Assembly: GCA_902597425.1 (NCBI GenBank)
Contig: CACJXT010000004.1
Location: 1-45,205, forward strand
Length of the DNA stretch: 45,205 bases
Direction: 5' to 3'
Origin: an uncultured Pelagibacteraceae bacterium
GTDB lineage: Bacteria; Pseudomonadota; Alphaproteobacteria; Pelagibacterales; Pelagibacteraceae
Shown one piece after another: positions 7,278 through 14,266 of the stretch. The notes below the pieces were generated by a model. That model ran no database searches, was not told the origin of the DNA, and saw nothing but the letters and a program-made list of their open reading frames with translations. Made by a program: the position numbers and the translations under genes. How positions within the stretch are numbered: the stretch's first letter is position 1; each line of letters begins with the position of its first letter.

Positions 7278-8206
7278 ACTTTCACTTCTCCATCATAAGG
7301 ATCATAAGTTGTTATTTCTTGAGGAAGGATAGATCTAATAGCTATTTCTTCCGACCCCATTGCAACTAAATCATCTGACTCATATAACACTAGCGGTTTT
7401 GCTGCCATTGTATCTTTTGCCATACCTAGAGAGTCTTTTGTTGCAACAAAATAAGTAAAAACACCATCAAGTCCTGATAAAGATTCTCTCATCCCTTCTT
7501 CTAAAGTTGCTCCATTTCTCATTTTTTCTGCAAGAAAAACAGCAATCAATTCTGAATCGCATTCAGACATAAATCTCATTCCTTTATTTTCAAGTGCTCT
7601 TCTATTGTTCCAATAATTTGTTAGTTGTCCATTATGAACCACTGATACATCGCTAAATGGATAACCCCAAAAAGGATGAGCAGATTTGATATCAACACCA
7701 GACTCTGTAGCCATTCTGGCATGTCCTATACCATGTGTTCCTTTTACTTTATCTAATCCATATCTTTCAGATACAACAGTTGCATCTCCAAGATCTTTTA
7801 TTAGTTCAAGAGATTTTCCTATAGAAAGTATTTCAACCATCTCAACACTTTCAATTTTTTTTGAAAAATCCATTAGATCCTTGTCATATTTAATTTCATA
7901 CCTAAAAGAATAAGGAGTTAATCTTTCTTCTTTAACAATTATTGCTCCTAAATTAGCAAGGTTTTTGTCTACAAGTTTTTTTCTACTATCGTAGACACTT
8001 GTGTCTTCATTAGCTGATGAGCTTCCTTCTGCTACGTTTTCACCTACTTTAAATCTCATTATGAAGTTTTGTCCTTCGTTATCAGCATAAAGAGCGTATC
8101 CTGTTGAGTCAGGACCTCTATGTTTTAAAGCTTGTAGCATGCTTTGAAGTTCAGAGCCTATATTTACAGATTTACCCTTATGAATTAATCCTGCTATTCC
8201 ACACAT
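7265..8206 (-). CDS. mgsA: N-methylglutamate synthase subunit A-like (GlxB, class II glutamine amidotransferase)
   Basis: An Ntn-type glutaminase domain like the N-terminus of GltB or PurF. The catalytic cysteine is residue 2 (MCGIAGLIH), exposed after removal of Met1. Other family marks are LKHRGPDSTGY (27-37), HGIGHARMATES, HPFWGYPFSDVSVVHNGQLTNYW and a Ser-Glu-CDSE loop (SECDSELIAVFL). The domain is standalone, 313 residues, as in MgsA/GlxB. It would hydrolyse the gamma-amide (glutamine or gamma-glutamylmethylamide) and pass the amine to the MgsC site. The gene starts 27 bases after the glutamine-synthetase-like gene and overlaps mgsB. Its ribosome-binding site is weak. Confidence 0.88.
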   Translation of the reverse strand: MCGIAGLIHKGKSVNIGSELQSMLQALKHRGPDSTGYALYADNEGQNFIMRFKVGENVAEGSSSANEDTSVYDSRKKLVDKNLANLGAIIVKEERLTPYSFRYEIKYDKDLMDFSKKIESVEMVEILSIGKSLELIKDLGDATVVSERYGLDKVKGTHGIGHARMATESGVDIKSAHPFWGYPFSDVSVVHNGQLTNYWNNRRALENKGMRFMSECDSELIAVFLAEKMRNGATLEEGMRESLSGLDGVFTYFVATKDSLGMAKDTMAAKPLVLYESDDLVAMGSEEIAIRSILPQEITTYDPYDGEVKVWQI

Positions 8207-8233
8207 ATATTTTTACTCTTTGTTGTTTTATTA

Positions 8234-9706
8234 TTATGGTAAACAATCTAAATAAGTATCCAGATCCCATTGGGTTGTAGCACCTAAGAATTTTTCCCAT
8301 TCGTCGTTTTTGTACCAGTGAAAAACTTTATACATTTCATCTGGCATAGCAGATTGAATAACTTTATCTTCTTTTAAACGATCTAAAGCTTCACCAAGGC
8401 TTAATGGTAATTTTTTAACATCTTTACCTGCTTTTTGAGCTTCGTAAATGTTTCTTGATTCAGGTTTACCTGGATTAATATTATTTGTAATCCCATCATC
8501 AAAAGCTTTTAATAAAGCAGAACCCATTAAATAAGGGTTATGCATTGAGTCTACTGAACGATATTCAAATCTTCCAGGAGCAGAAACTCTAAGTCCACAA
8601 GTTCTATTTTGATATCCCCAGTCAGCATAAACAGGTGCCCAAAATCCTTGATCCCATAGACGTCTATATGAATTAACGGTTGATGAGCCGATAGCTGTTA
8701 ATGCTGGAAGGTGTTTCATAACACCACCAATTGATTTTAATCCAATTTTACCAGGTAACTGAACATCTTTTGTATCAGGCATAAAAGTATTTGTTCCACC
8801 CTCAACATAAGAAAAAACTTCATCTACACCTGGCAACGATTTATGGTGTAATTTTTTTACTTTGTCTTTCCCACCTGTCCAAAGAGACATATTTGTATGA
8901 CACCCGCTGGCTGATACTCCCATAAAAGGTTTTGTCATAAAACATGCAATTATTCCATGTTCTCTAGCAACCTGCGCACATATTTGTCTATAAGTTGAAA
9001 GTCTGTCTGCATTTCTTAAAACATCATCATACATCCAATTTAATTCTAATTGTCCAGGAGCATCTTCATGATCTCCTTGGATCATGTCTAGACCCATAGC
9101 ATTTGAGTATTCAATAACTTTCATAAACACTGGCCTTAAAGATTCAAATTGGTCTATGTGATAACAATATGGTTTGGAAAAACCTTTACCAGTTGGTGTT
9201 CCATCTGCATTTCTAGTTAACCACATCATTTCAGGTTCAGTTCCAATTCTTAATTTTAAACCTTTGTGTTTTTTTGTAAATTCTTCGTGATGAATTCTTA
9301 AATTACCTCTACAATCCGATGTTAAATGTCCACCAGGATTATCTCTTTCTTCTCTATTTCTAAAACAAGTACAATATACTCTTGCAACTTTTTTATCCCA
9401 AGGTATTTGAACAAAAGTTTCTGGATCAGGAATTCCAACTAATTCTTTGGCTTCTGGTCCATAACCAATATAGTTTTTATGACGATCTACAAATAAATTA
9501 GCTGTCGCTCCGTAAACTAATTGAAAACCTTTTTCTGCAATTCTTTCCCAGTGATCAGCAGGTATACCTTTTCCAACATTTCTTCCTGTTACTGAAATAA
9601 ATTGAAAATAAATATATGTAATTCCTAATTCGTTAATTTTTTCTCTAACTTTTTTAACTAGTTTGGCTCTACCTGGTTGATTAACGTGTTTTTCTAGATC
9701 GGTCAT
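8234..9706 (-). CDS. Long glutamine-synthetase-family ligase adjoining mgsABC (gamma-glutamylmethylamide synthetase candidate)
   Basis: A second glutamine-synthetase fold enzyme, 490 residues, clearly different from the 441-residue paralogue at 1289-2614. Catalytic positions are present: GTEPEM (Glu157/159), GDHEDAPGQLELNW (Glu214, Glu221), SGCHTNMSLW (His270), NSYRR, NRTCGLRV and RFEYRSVD. An insertion after the active-site histidine (GGKDKVKKLHHKSLPG, then about 35 residues) and a Cys-containing segment YCTCFRNREERDNPGGH make it longer than GmaS/GlnT. It has a good ribosome-binding site (GGAGAAAAA before ATG). Its position directly ahead of the N-methylglutamate-synthase-like genes makes it a strong candidate for gamma-glutamylmethylamide synthesis, but substrate cannot be read from the sequence. 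Confidence 0.85.
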   Translation of the reverse strand: MTDLEKHVNQPGRAKLVKKVREKINELGITYIYFQFISVTGRNVGKGIPADHWERIAEKGFQLVYGATANLFVDRHKNYIGYGPEAKELVGIPDPETFVQIPWDKKVARVYCTCFRNREERDNPGGHLTSDCRGNLRIHHEEFTKKHKGLKLRIGTEPEMMWLTRNADGTPTGKGFSKPYCYHIDQFESLRPVFMKVIEYSNAMGLDMIQGDHEDAPGQLELNWMYDDVLRNADRLSTYRQICAQVAREHGIIACFMTKPFMGVSASGCHTNMSLWTGGKDKVKKLHHKSLPGVDEVFSYVEGGTNTFMPDTKDVQLPGKIGLKSIGGVMKHLPALTAIGSSTVNSYRRLWDQGFWAPVYADWGYQNRTCGLRVSAPGRFEYRSVDSMHNPYLMGSALLKAFDDGITNNINPGKPESRNIYEAQKAGKDVKKLPLSLGEALDRLKEDKVIQSAMPDEMYKVFHWYKNDEWEKFLGATTQWDLDTYLDCLP

Positions 9707-9777
9707 TTTTTCTCCTTCAAAGAATTTTTATAAAATAAAAGTTAACTGAAAATTTAATTCGTGTCCACATCGTAAGT

Positions 9778-11106
9778 TTAACTCCAAGGGAACGGACTAT
9801 TAGAAAGAGGATGGAGTTTTCCATTCTCGTACCGGTTGAATCTAAAAGGTTTTAAAAGTTCACTTTCATTTCCTAAAATTTCTCCAGCAACTAATTGCCC
9901 AACACCTATCATTTTATAACCATGATTTGCATCTGCTATCATATAAACATTTTCACAAAATCTATCAAAGATCGGAAAAGAGTCTGGAGTTAAACAACCA
10001 AGACCACCTGATGGTCCTTTACGATAAACATTATATTTTCCTTCAAATCTTTTTTGACAATGAGCTAAAGCAGAAACCCACATTTCAGAAAACTTATCAG
10101 TTGTTTGATATTCTTTTGACTCTATTCCATAAGGATCTACCACAACATCATTAAAGTGTTTATCTACGATGTAAGGAGAAGTTCCCCCTTGAACGCCTAA
10201 ACCTTCTATATCAGGCTTATAATATATACCCCATATTTTATCTGTAATTAGTTTTCCATCTACATCTGAATAAAGAGGAGCAGTAGTATCTACATGTGTA
10301 ACTGGAGGCAACTTACCATCGTTTGTTTTTAAAAAATTTTTATCAACTCCTAGCACTCCTTCTTGTAGGAACCAATATGTCCACATTGGTACTTCTTTAC
10401 TTTCTCCATTTCCATTTTTTATGTTTACAGTTTGTGGGAGCTCTAACATATTCCATATATCTCTTACCCATGGTCCAACACCAACAACTACCTGTTCACA
10501 ATCAATATTTCCTTTGTCTGTTTCTACACCAGTAATAGCTTTACTATTACTTCCCCTTTTAAAACCAGTAACTTTAACTCCTGTTATAATTTTAGAACCG
10601 TTTGCCTCAGCTTTTTTTGCAATACCTTTTATAGAATCTTTATTAAATGCATATCCACCTTTTTTTTCATGAAGCACAGATGTAATTTCTTTAGCTTGCC
10701 AATCATCATAAATAGTTTTCATATATTTCATACAATCTGCTTCGCCCTCAATTAATTCTGAATCATAACCAATTGTTTTTTGTTGTTCATATATTGAAGC
10801 TACATCTTTGTGCATAACTTCTGGAGATATTTGAAGATATCCAACTGGATTATATTTAAATTCTTTAGGATCACTTTCCCATACACTGACAGAGTGAGCC
10901 ATTAGTTCTCTCATCGCAGGTTGAAAGTAATTATTTCTTACCACTCCACATGCTATTCCACTAGCTCCTGCAGCAATATGAGATTTTTCAAGAACTACTA
11001 CGTCATTTTCATTTTTATATTTTTGAGACAAGTGCCAAGCAGTACTTAGTCCGTGTATTCCACCACCAATTATTACAACTTTAGCTTTAGAAGGAACTTT
11101 TGACAT
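9778..11106 (-). CDS. DAO-family FAD oxidoreductase, sarcosine oxidase beta-like
   Basis: A flavoprotein amine oxidase/dehydrogenase of the D-amino-acid oxidase (GlyOx/ThiO/SoxB-type) fold. The N-terminal dinucleotide motif is VVIIGGGIHGLSTAWHL (10-26), followed by VVVLEKSHIAAGASG. A second FAD-contacting segment is near the C-terminus (GPSGGLGCLTPDSFPIF, then MIADANHGYKMIGVG). It is a single-subunit type of 442 residues with no linked SoxD, SoxA or SoxG. It is the first gene of the minus-strand amine operon, 71 bases ahead of the 490-residue ligase. An enzyme that oxidises N-methylglutamate or another N-methyl amino acid would complete that pathway; this is inference. No ribosome-binding site is seen before its ATG. 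Confidence 0.8.
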   Translation of the reverse strand: MSKVPSKAKVVIIGGGIHGLSTAWHLSQKYKNENDVVVLEKSHIAAGASGIACGVVRNNYFQPAMRELMAHSVSVWESDPKEFKYNPVGYLQISPEVMHKDVASIYEQQKTIGYDSELIEGEADCMKYMKTIYDDWQAKEITSVLHEKKGGYAFNKDSIKGIAKKAEANGSKIITGVKVTGFKRGSNSKAITGVETDKGNIDCEQVVVGVGPWVRDIWNMLELPQTVNIKNGNGESKEVPMWTYWFLQEGVLGVDKNFLKTNDGKLPPVTHVDTTAPLYSDVDGKLITDKIWGIYYKPDIEGLGVQGGTSPYIVDKHFNDVVVDPYGIESKEYQTTDKFSEMWVSALAHCQKRFEGKYNVYRKGPSGGLGCLTPDSFPIFDRFCENVYMIADANHGYKMIGVGQLVAGEILGNESELLKPFRFNRYENGKLHPLSNSPFPWS

Positions 11107-11257
11107 ATATTCTATATAGTTAAGGAATCCCTAACAAAAAGTGGAAATTATTAAAGTTTTTTTTTAATATCTAAAAAGTATATATAAAAACAATACCTTA
11201 ATATTATTGCTTTATTATATTATTTTTTAGAATAGGTAAAAAATTATACTGATCGAT
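11107..11257. promoter_or_regulatory. Divergent promoter region between the FAD oxidoreductase and malyl-CoA lyase genes
   Basis: This 151-base spacer serves both directions. Close to the minus-strand gene is an imperfect dyad, GTTAAGGAATCCCTAAC (11119-11135, one mismatched pair), just upstream of a TATATAGAAT-like -10 on that strand. On the plus side TATACT (11245-11250) lies 7 bases before the malyl-CoA lyase ATG, suggesting a very short or absent leader. A 20-base AT-rich element (11171-11190) is matched at 19 of 20 positions in the fhs/soxB spacer. Confidence 0.45.
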
Positions 11258-12196
11258 ATGAGTCATCAGTATTATAGGCCTGCAAAGTCTAGGTTGCAAA
11301 GAAGTGAATTGGCAGTTCCTGGATCATCCCCAACGATGTTTGAAAAAGCTTTAAATTCAAAAGCTGATTATATTTTTCTAGATCTTGAAGACGCAGTTTC
11401 ACCAAATGATAAAATTTCTGCGCGTCAAAATATCATTAAAGCACTTAAAGAAATTAAATGGAGAGAAAAAGGTAAAACTATATCAGTTAGAATAAACAGT
11501 CTTGATACACATTATATGTATAGTGATCTTATCGAAATTGTAGAACAAGTTGGTGATAAAGTTGACACTATATTGGTTCCAAAAGCTGGCACTGCTAGCG
11601 ATATATATATGGTTGATTGCTTGCTGACTCAGATTGAAACTAATAAAAAATTTAAAAACAAAATTGGAATAGAGTGTTTAATCGAAACTGCGTTAGGAAT
11701 GTCTAACATTAAAGAAATTGCAAAGTCGAGTAATAGATTAGAAGCACTGCATTTTGGAGTTGCTGATTATGCTGCAAGTTTAAGAGCAAGAACAGTTATA
11801 ATAGGTGGACTAAATCCTGATTACCCTGGCGATCAATGGCATCACGGTTTATCACAATTAGTTATGACTTGTAGAGCTTATGGTTTGAGAGCGATTGATG
11901 GTCCTTTTGGAGATTTTAATGATCCAGATGCATATATTGCATCTGCAAAAAGAGCAGCGGCAATTGGCATTGAGGGTAAATGGGCAATACACCCATCGCA
12001 GATTGATCTCGCTAATAAAGTTTTTTCTCCACCTGAAACAGAAGTAACTAAAGCAAAAAAAATTATTGAAGAACTAAGTAAAGCGGCAAAAGAAGGAAAA
12101 GGTGCTGCACAGTTAGATGGAAGAATGATTGATGCTGCTTCAGCACGCATGGCTGAAAACATAGTTAACATAAATAAATTAATAAAAAATAAATAA
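11258..12196 (+). CDS. mcl: L-malyl-CoA lyase
   Basis: A magnesium-dependent C-C lyase of the HpcH/CitE family. It cleaves malyl-CoA to glyoxylate and acetyl-CoA, the step that releases C2 units in the serine cycle. Length (312) and wording match the methylotroph MclA group rather than CitE: LQRSELAVPGSSP (14-26), YIFLDLEDAVSP (37-48), SVRINSLDTHYMY, LVPKAG, IECLIETALGM, LHFGVADYAASLRAR, AIDGPFGDFNDPDAY and GKWAIHPSQIDLAN. It is the first gene of the cassette mcl-mtkA-mtkB-ppc and is followed after one base by mtkA. No Shine-Dalgarno sequence precedes the ATG, and a -10-like TATACT is only 7 bases upstream. Confidence 0.93.
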   Translation: MSHQYYRPAKSRLQRSELAVPGSSPTMFEKALNSKADYIFLDLEDAVSPNDKISARQNIIKALKEIKWREKGKTISVRINSLDTHYMYSDLIEIVEQVGDKVDTILVPKAGTASDIYMVDCLLTQIETNKKFKNKIGIECLIETALGMSNIKEIAKSSNRLEALHFGVADYAASLRARTVIIGGLNPDYPGDQWHHGLSQLVMTCRAYGLRAIDGPFGDFNDPDAYIASAKRAAAIGIEGKWAIHPSQIDLANKVFSPPETEVTKAKKIIEELSKAAKEGKGAAQLDGRMIDAASARMAENIVNINKLIKNK

Positions 12197-12197
12197 A

Positions 12198-13373
12198 ATG
12201 GACATACACGAATATCAGGCAAAAAAAATACTTTCAGGTTTTGGGATAGAAATTCCAAGAGGAGGAATTGCATATAGTCCAGAAAATGCTGAAAATAAAG
12301 CTCGTGAAATTGGTGGATTAAAATGGGTTGTAAAAGCACAAGTACATTCTGGAGCAAGAGGTAAAGCAGGGGGAATTATAATTTGCAACAGCGCTTTAGA
12401 AGTTGCTCAAGCAGCTGACAAACTTCTTGGAAAAAAGTTAATTACAAAACAAACAGGTCCACAAGGCAAAATTGTCCATAGAGTTTATATTGAAGAAGCT
12501 ACGGATATTAAAAAAGAATTATATCTAGGATTAGTTTTTGACCGTAGTTCTGAATGTATAATGGTAGTTGCTTCAACAGAAGGTGGAATGAGTGTGGAAG
12601 AAATTTCTAAAGAAAAACCAGAAAGTATTATTAGATCTAAAATAGAAGTTGCAGTTGGAATGCAAAAATTTCAAGCAAGAGAGATTGCTTTTGGCCTAGG
12701 TATTGATTCTAAGCTTATTTCAAGAACTGCAGAAGTAATTATAGGGTGTTACCGTGCATTTAGTGAATTAGATGCAACTATGGTAGAAATTAACCCGCTA
12801 ATAATATCTAAAAATGATCATATTTTAGCTCTCGATTGTAAAATGAGTTTTGACAATAATGCTTTATTTCGTAGAAACCAAGTTTCTGAGCTAAGAGATA
12901 AAGCACAAGAAAATTCAAATGAAGTTTATGCTTCAGACAGGGGCCTTAATTATGTTAGCCTTGAAGGTAATATCGGTAATATCATTAATGGAGCTGGTTT
13001 AGCTATGGCTTCAATGGATATGATTAAATTGGCAGGAGGTGAACCAGCAAATTTTCTTGATGTTGGTGGAGGAGCTACTCCCGAAAAAATGGTTAAAGCT
13101 TTTAAATTAATTTCTCAAGATAAAAAAGTGAAAGTTATTTTAGTAAATATTTTTGCTGGTATAAATAGATGTGATTGGGTCGCTGAAGGAATAATTCAAT
13201 CTCTGCAAAAAATAGAAATTAATATGCCTCTTGTAATACGTTTAGCAGGCACAAACGTAGAAAAAGGTAATAAAATTTTAAAAGAAAGCAAAATAAATTA
13301 TATTGAAGCTTCAACTCTAGAAGATGCAGCAAACAAAGCTGTCAAAGCTCTTAAAGAATTAAGGAAAAGTTAA
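12198..13373 (+). CDS. mtkA: Malate-CoA ligase, beta subunit (malate thiokinase)
   Basis: An ATP-grasp subunit of the succinyl-CoA synthetase superfamily. With MtkB it makes malyl-CoA from malate, CoA and ATP, feeding the malyl-CoA lyase encoded just upstream. Motifs include MDIHEYQAKKIL, KAQVHSGARGKAGG (47-60), MVEINPLI, DCKMSFDNNALFRR, NGAGLAMASMDMIKLAGG, NFLDVGGGATPEK and VNIFAGINRCDWVAEG. The last motif agrees with methylotroph MtkA as I remember it (INRCDWVAEG) rather than SucC (typically a GGI-x-RCD-x-IAEG form). The 391-residue length also fits. Its stop overlaps the mtkB start (TAATG), implying 1:1 translation. Confidence 0.92.
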   Translation: MDIHEYQAKKILSGFGIEIPRGGIAYSPENAENKAREIGGLKWVVKAQVHSGARGKAGGIIICNSALEVAQAADKLLGKKLITKQTGPQGKIVHRVYIEEATDIKKELYLGLVFDRSSECIMVVASTEGGMSVEEISKEKPESIIRSKIEVAVGMQKFQAREIAFGLGIDSKLISRTAEVIIGCYRAFSELDATMVEINPLIISKNDHILALDCKMSFDNNALFRRNQVSELRDKAQENSNEVYASDRGLNYVSLEGNIGNIINGAGLAMASMDMIKLAGGEPANFLDVGGGATPEKMVKAFKLISQDKKVKVILVNIFAGINRCDWVAEGIIQSLQKIEINMPLVIRLAGTNVEKGNKILKESKINYIEASTLEDAANKAVKALKELRKS

Positions 13374-14266
13374 TGTCAATATTAATTGATAAAAAAACAA
13401 AAATAATAATTCAAGGTTTTACTGGTAAGTTCGGTTCTTTTCATGCAGAAGAGATGATAAAATATGGAACTAATATTGTTGGTGGAGTCACACCTGGAAA
13501 AGGTGGACAAACACATTTAAATCTTCCTGTTTTTAACACTGTTAAAGAGGCAGTAAAAAATACAGGCGCAACAGCATCAATTTTATTTGTACCTCCAGCA
13601 TTTGCGGCAGACTCTGCAATGGAGGCAGCTGACGGTGGAATTAAAACTTGTGTTGCAATTACAGACGGAATTCCATCTCATGATATGATTAGAATTAAAC
13701 GTTACATGAGAAGGTATTCTAAAACAGAAAAAATGACACTCATTGGACCTAATTGCGCTGGAGTTATAAGTCCCGGAAAAGCTATGTTGGGTATAATGCC
13801 TGGACACATATATAAAGCAGGCAAAGTTGGAATAATTGGACGTTCAGGTACTCTTGGATATGAAGCCGCTCAACAATTAAAAAATTTAAATATAGGAATT
13901 TCAACTAGTGTTGGTATTGGAGGAGATCCCATAAATGGAAGTTCATTTAGAGATATTATAGAAAAATTTGAAGAAGATAACGAAACTAATGCTGTGTTAA
14001 TGATTGGCGAAATAGGAGGACCTCAAGAAGTTGCAGCAGGTAAATTTGTTAAAGAAAATATGAAAAAACCAGTAATAGCTTATATTGCAGGATTAACCGC
14101 ACCCAAAGGAAGAGTTATGGGACATGCTGGTGCAATTGTGTCGGCATATGGAGAAAGTGCAGTTGAAAAAGTTGAACTTTTAAAACAATGTGGAGTTAAG
14201 ATTTCAAAAAATCCATCAGTTATGGGTGAAACTGTAAAGTCAGCTTTAAATGGTAAAAAAAATTAA
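13373..14266 (+). CDS. mtkB: Malate-CoA ligase, alpha subunit (malate thiokinase)
   Basis: The CoA-binding and phosphohistidine subunit. A Rossmann CoA site begins at IIIQGFTGKFGSFHAEEM (11-28), with GGVTPGKGGQTH and PVFNTVKEAV. The middle has LIGPNCAGVISPGKAMLG and GIIGRSGTLGYEAA, and the phosphorylated histidine lies in RVMGHAGAIV. The 297 residues match MtkB/SucD size. Similarity to methylotroph MtkB (PGHIY, ISTSVGIGGDPINGSSF, GLTAPKGR) and the mcl/ppc neighbours favour malate over succinate as substrate. The last 17 bases overlap the start of ppc, so the whole cassette is translationally coupled. Confidence 0.92.
   Translation: MSILIDKKTKIIIQGFTGKFGSFHAEEMIKYGTNIVGGVTPGKGGQTHLNLPVFNTVKEAVKNTGATASILFVPPAFAADSAMEAADGGIKTCVAITDGIPSHDMIRIKRYMRRYSKTEKMTLIGPNCAGVISPGKAMLGIMPGHIYKAGKVGIIGRSGTLGYEAAQQLKNLNIGISTSVGIGGDPINGSSFRDIIEKFEEDNETNAVLMIGEIGGPQEVAAGKFVKENMKKPVIAYIAGLTAPKGRVMGHAGAIVSAYGESAVEKVELLKQCGVKISKNPSVMGETVKSALNGKKN

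Noticed and set aside
10323-10672. Two overlapping short frames opposite the FAD oxidoreductase
   Set aside because: Shadows of a well-supported gene with hydrophobic, low-information translations.
11878-12357. Antisense open frame opposite mcl/mtkA
   Set aside because: It is the shadow of two strongly conserved genes on the other strand; its translation has no family features.
12198-14266. Naming the pair succinyl-CoA synthetase (SucC/SucD)
   Set aside because: The superfamily is shared, but the INRCDWVAEG and PGHIY-type segments and the flanking malyl-CoA lyase and PEP carboxylase genes fit malate-CoA ligase better.
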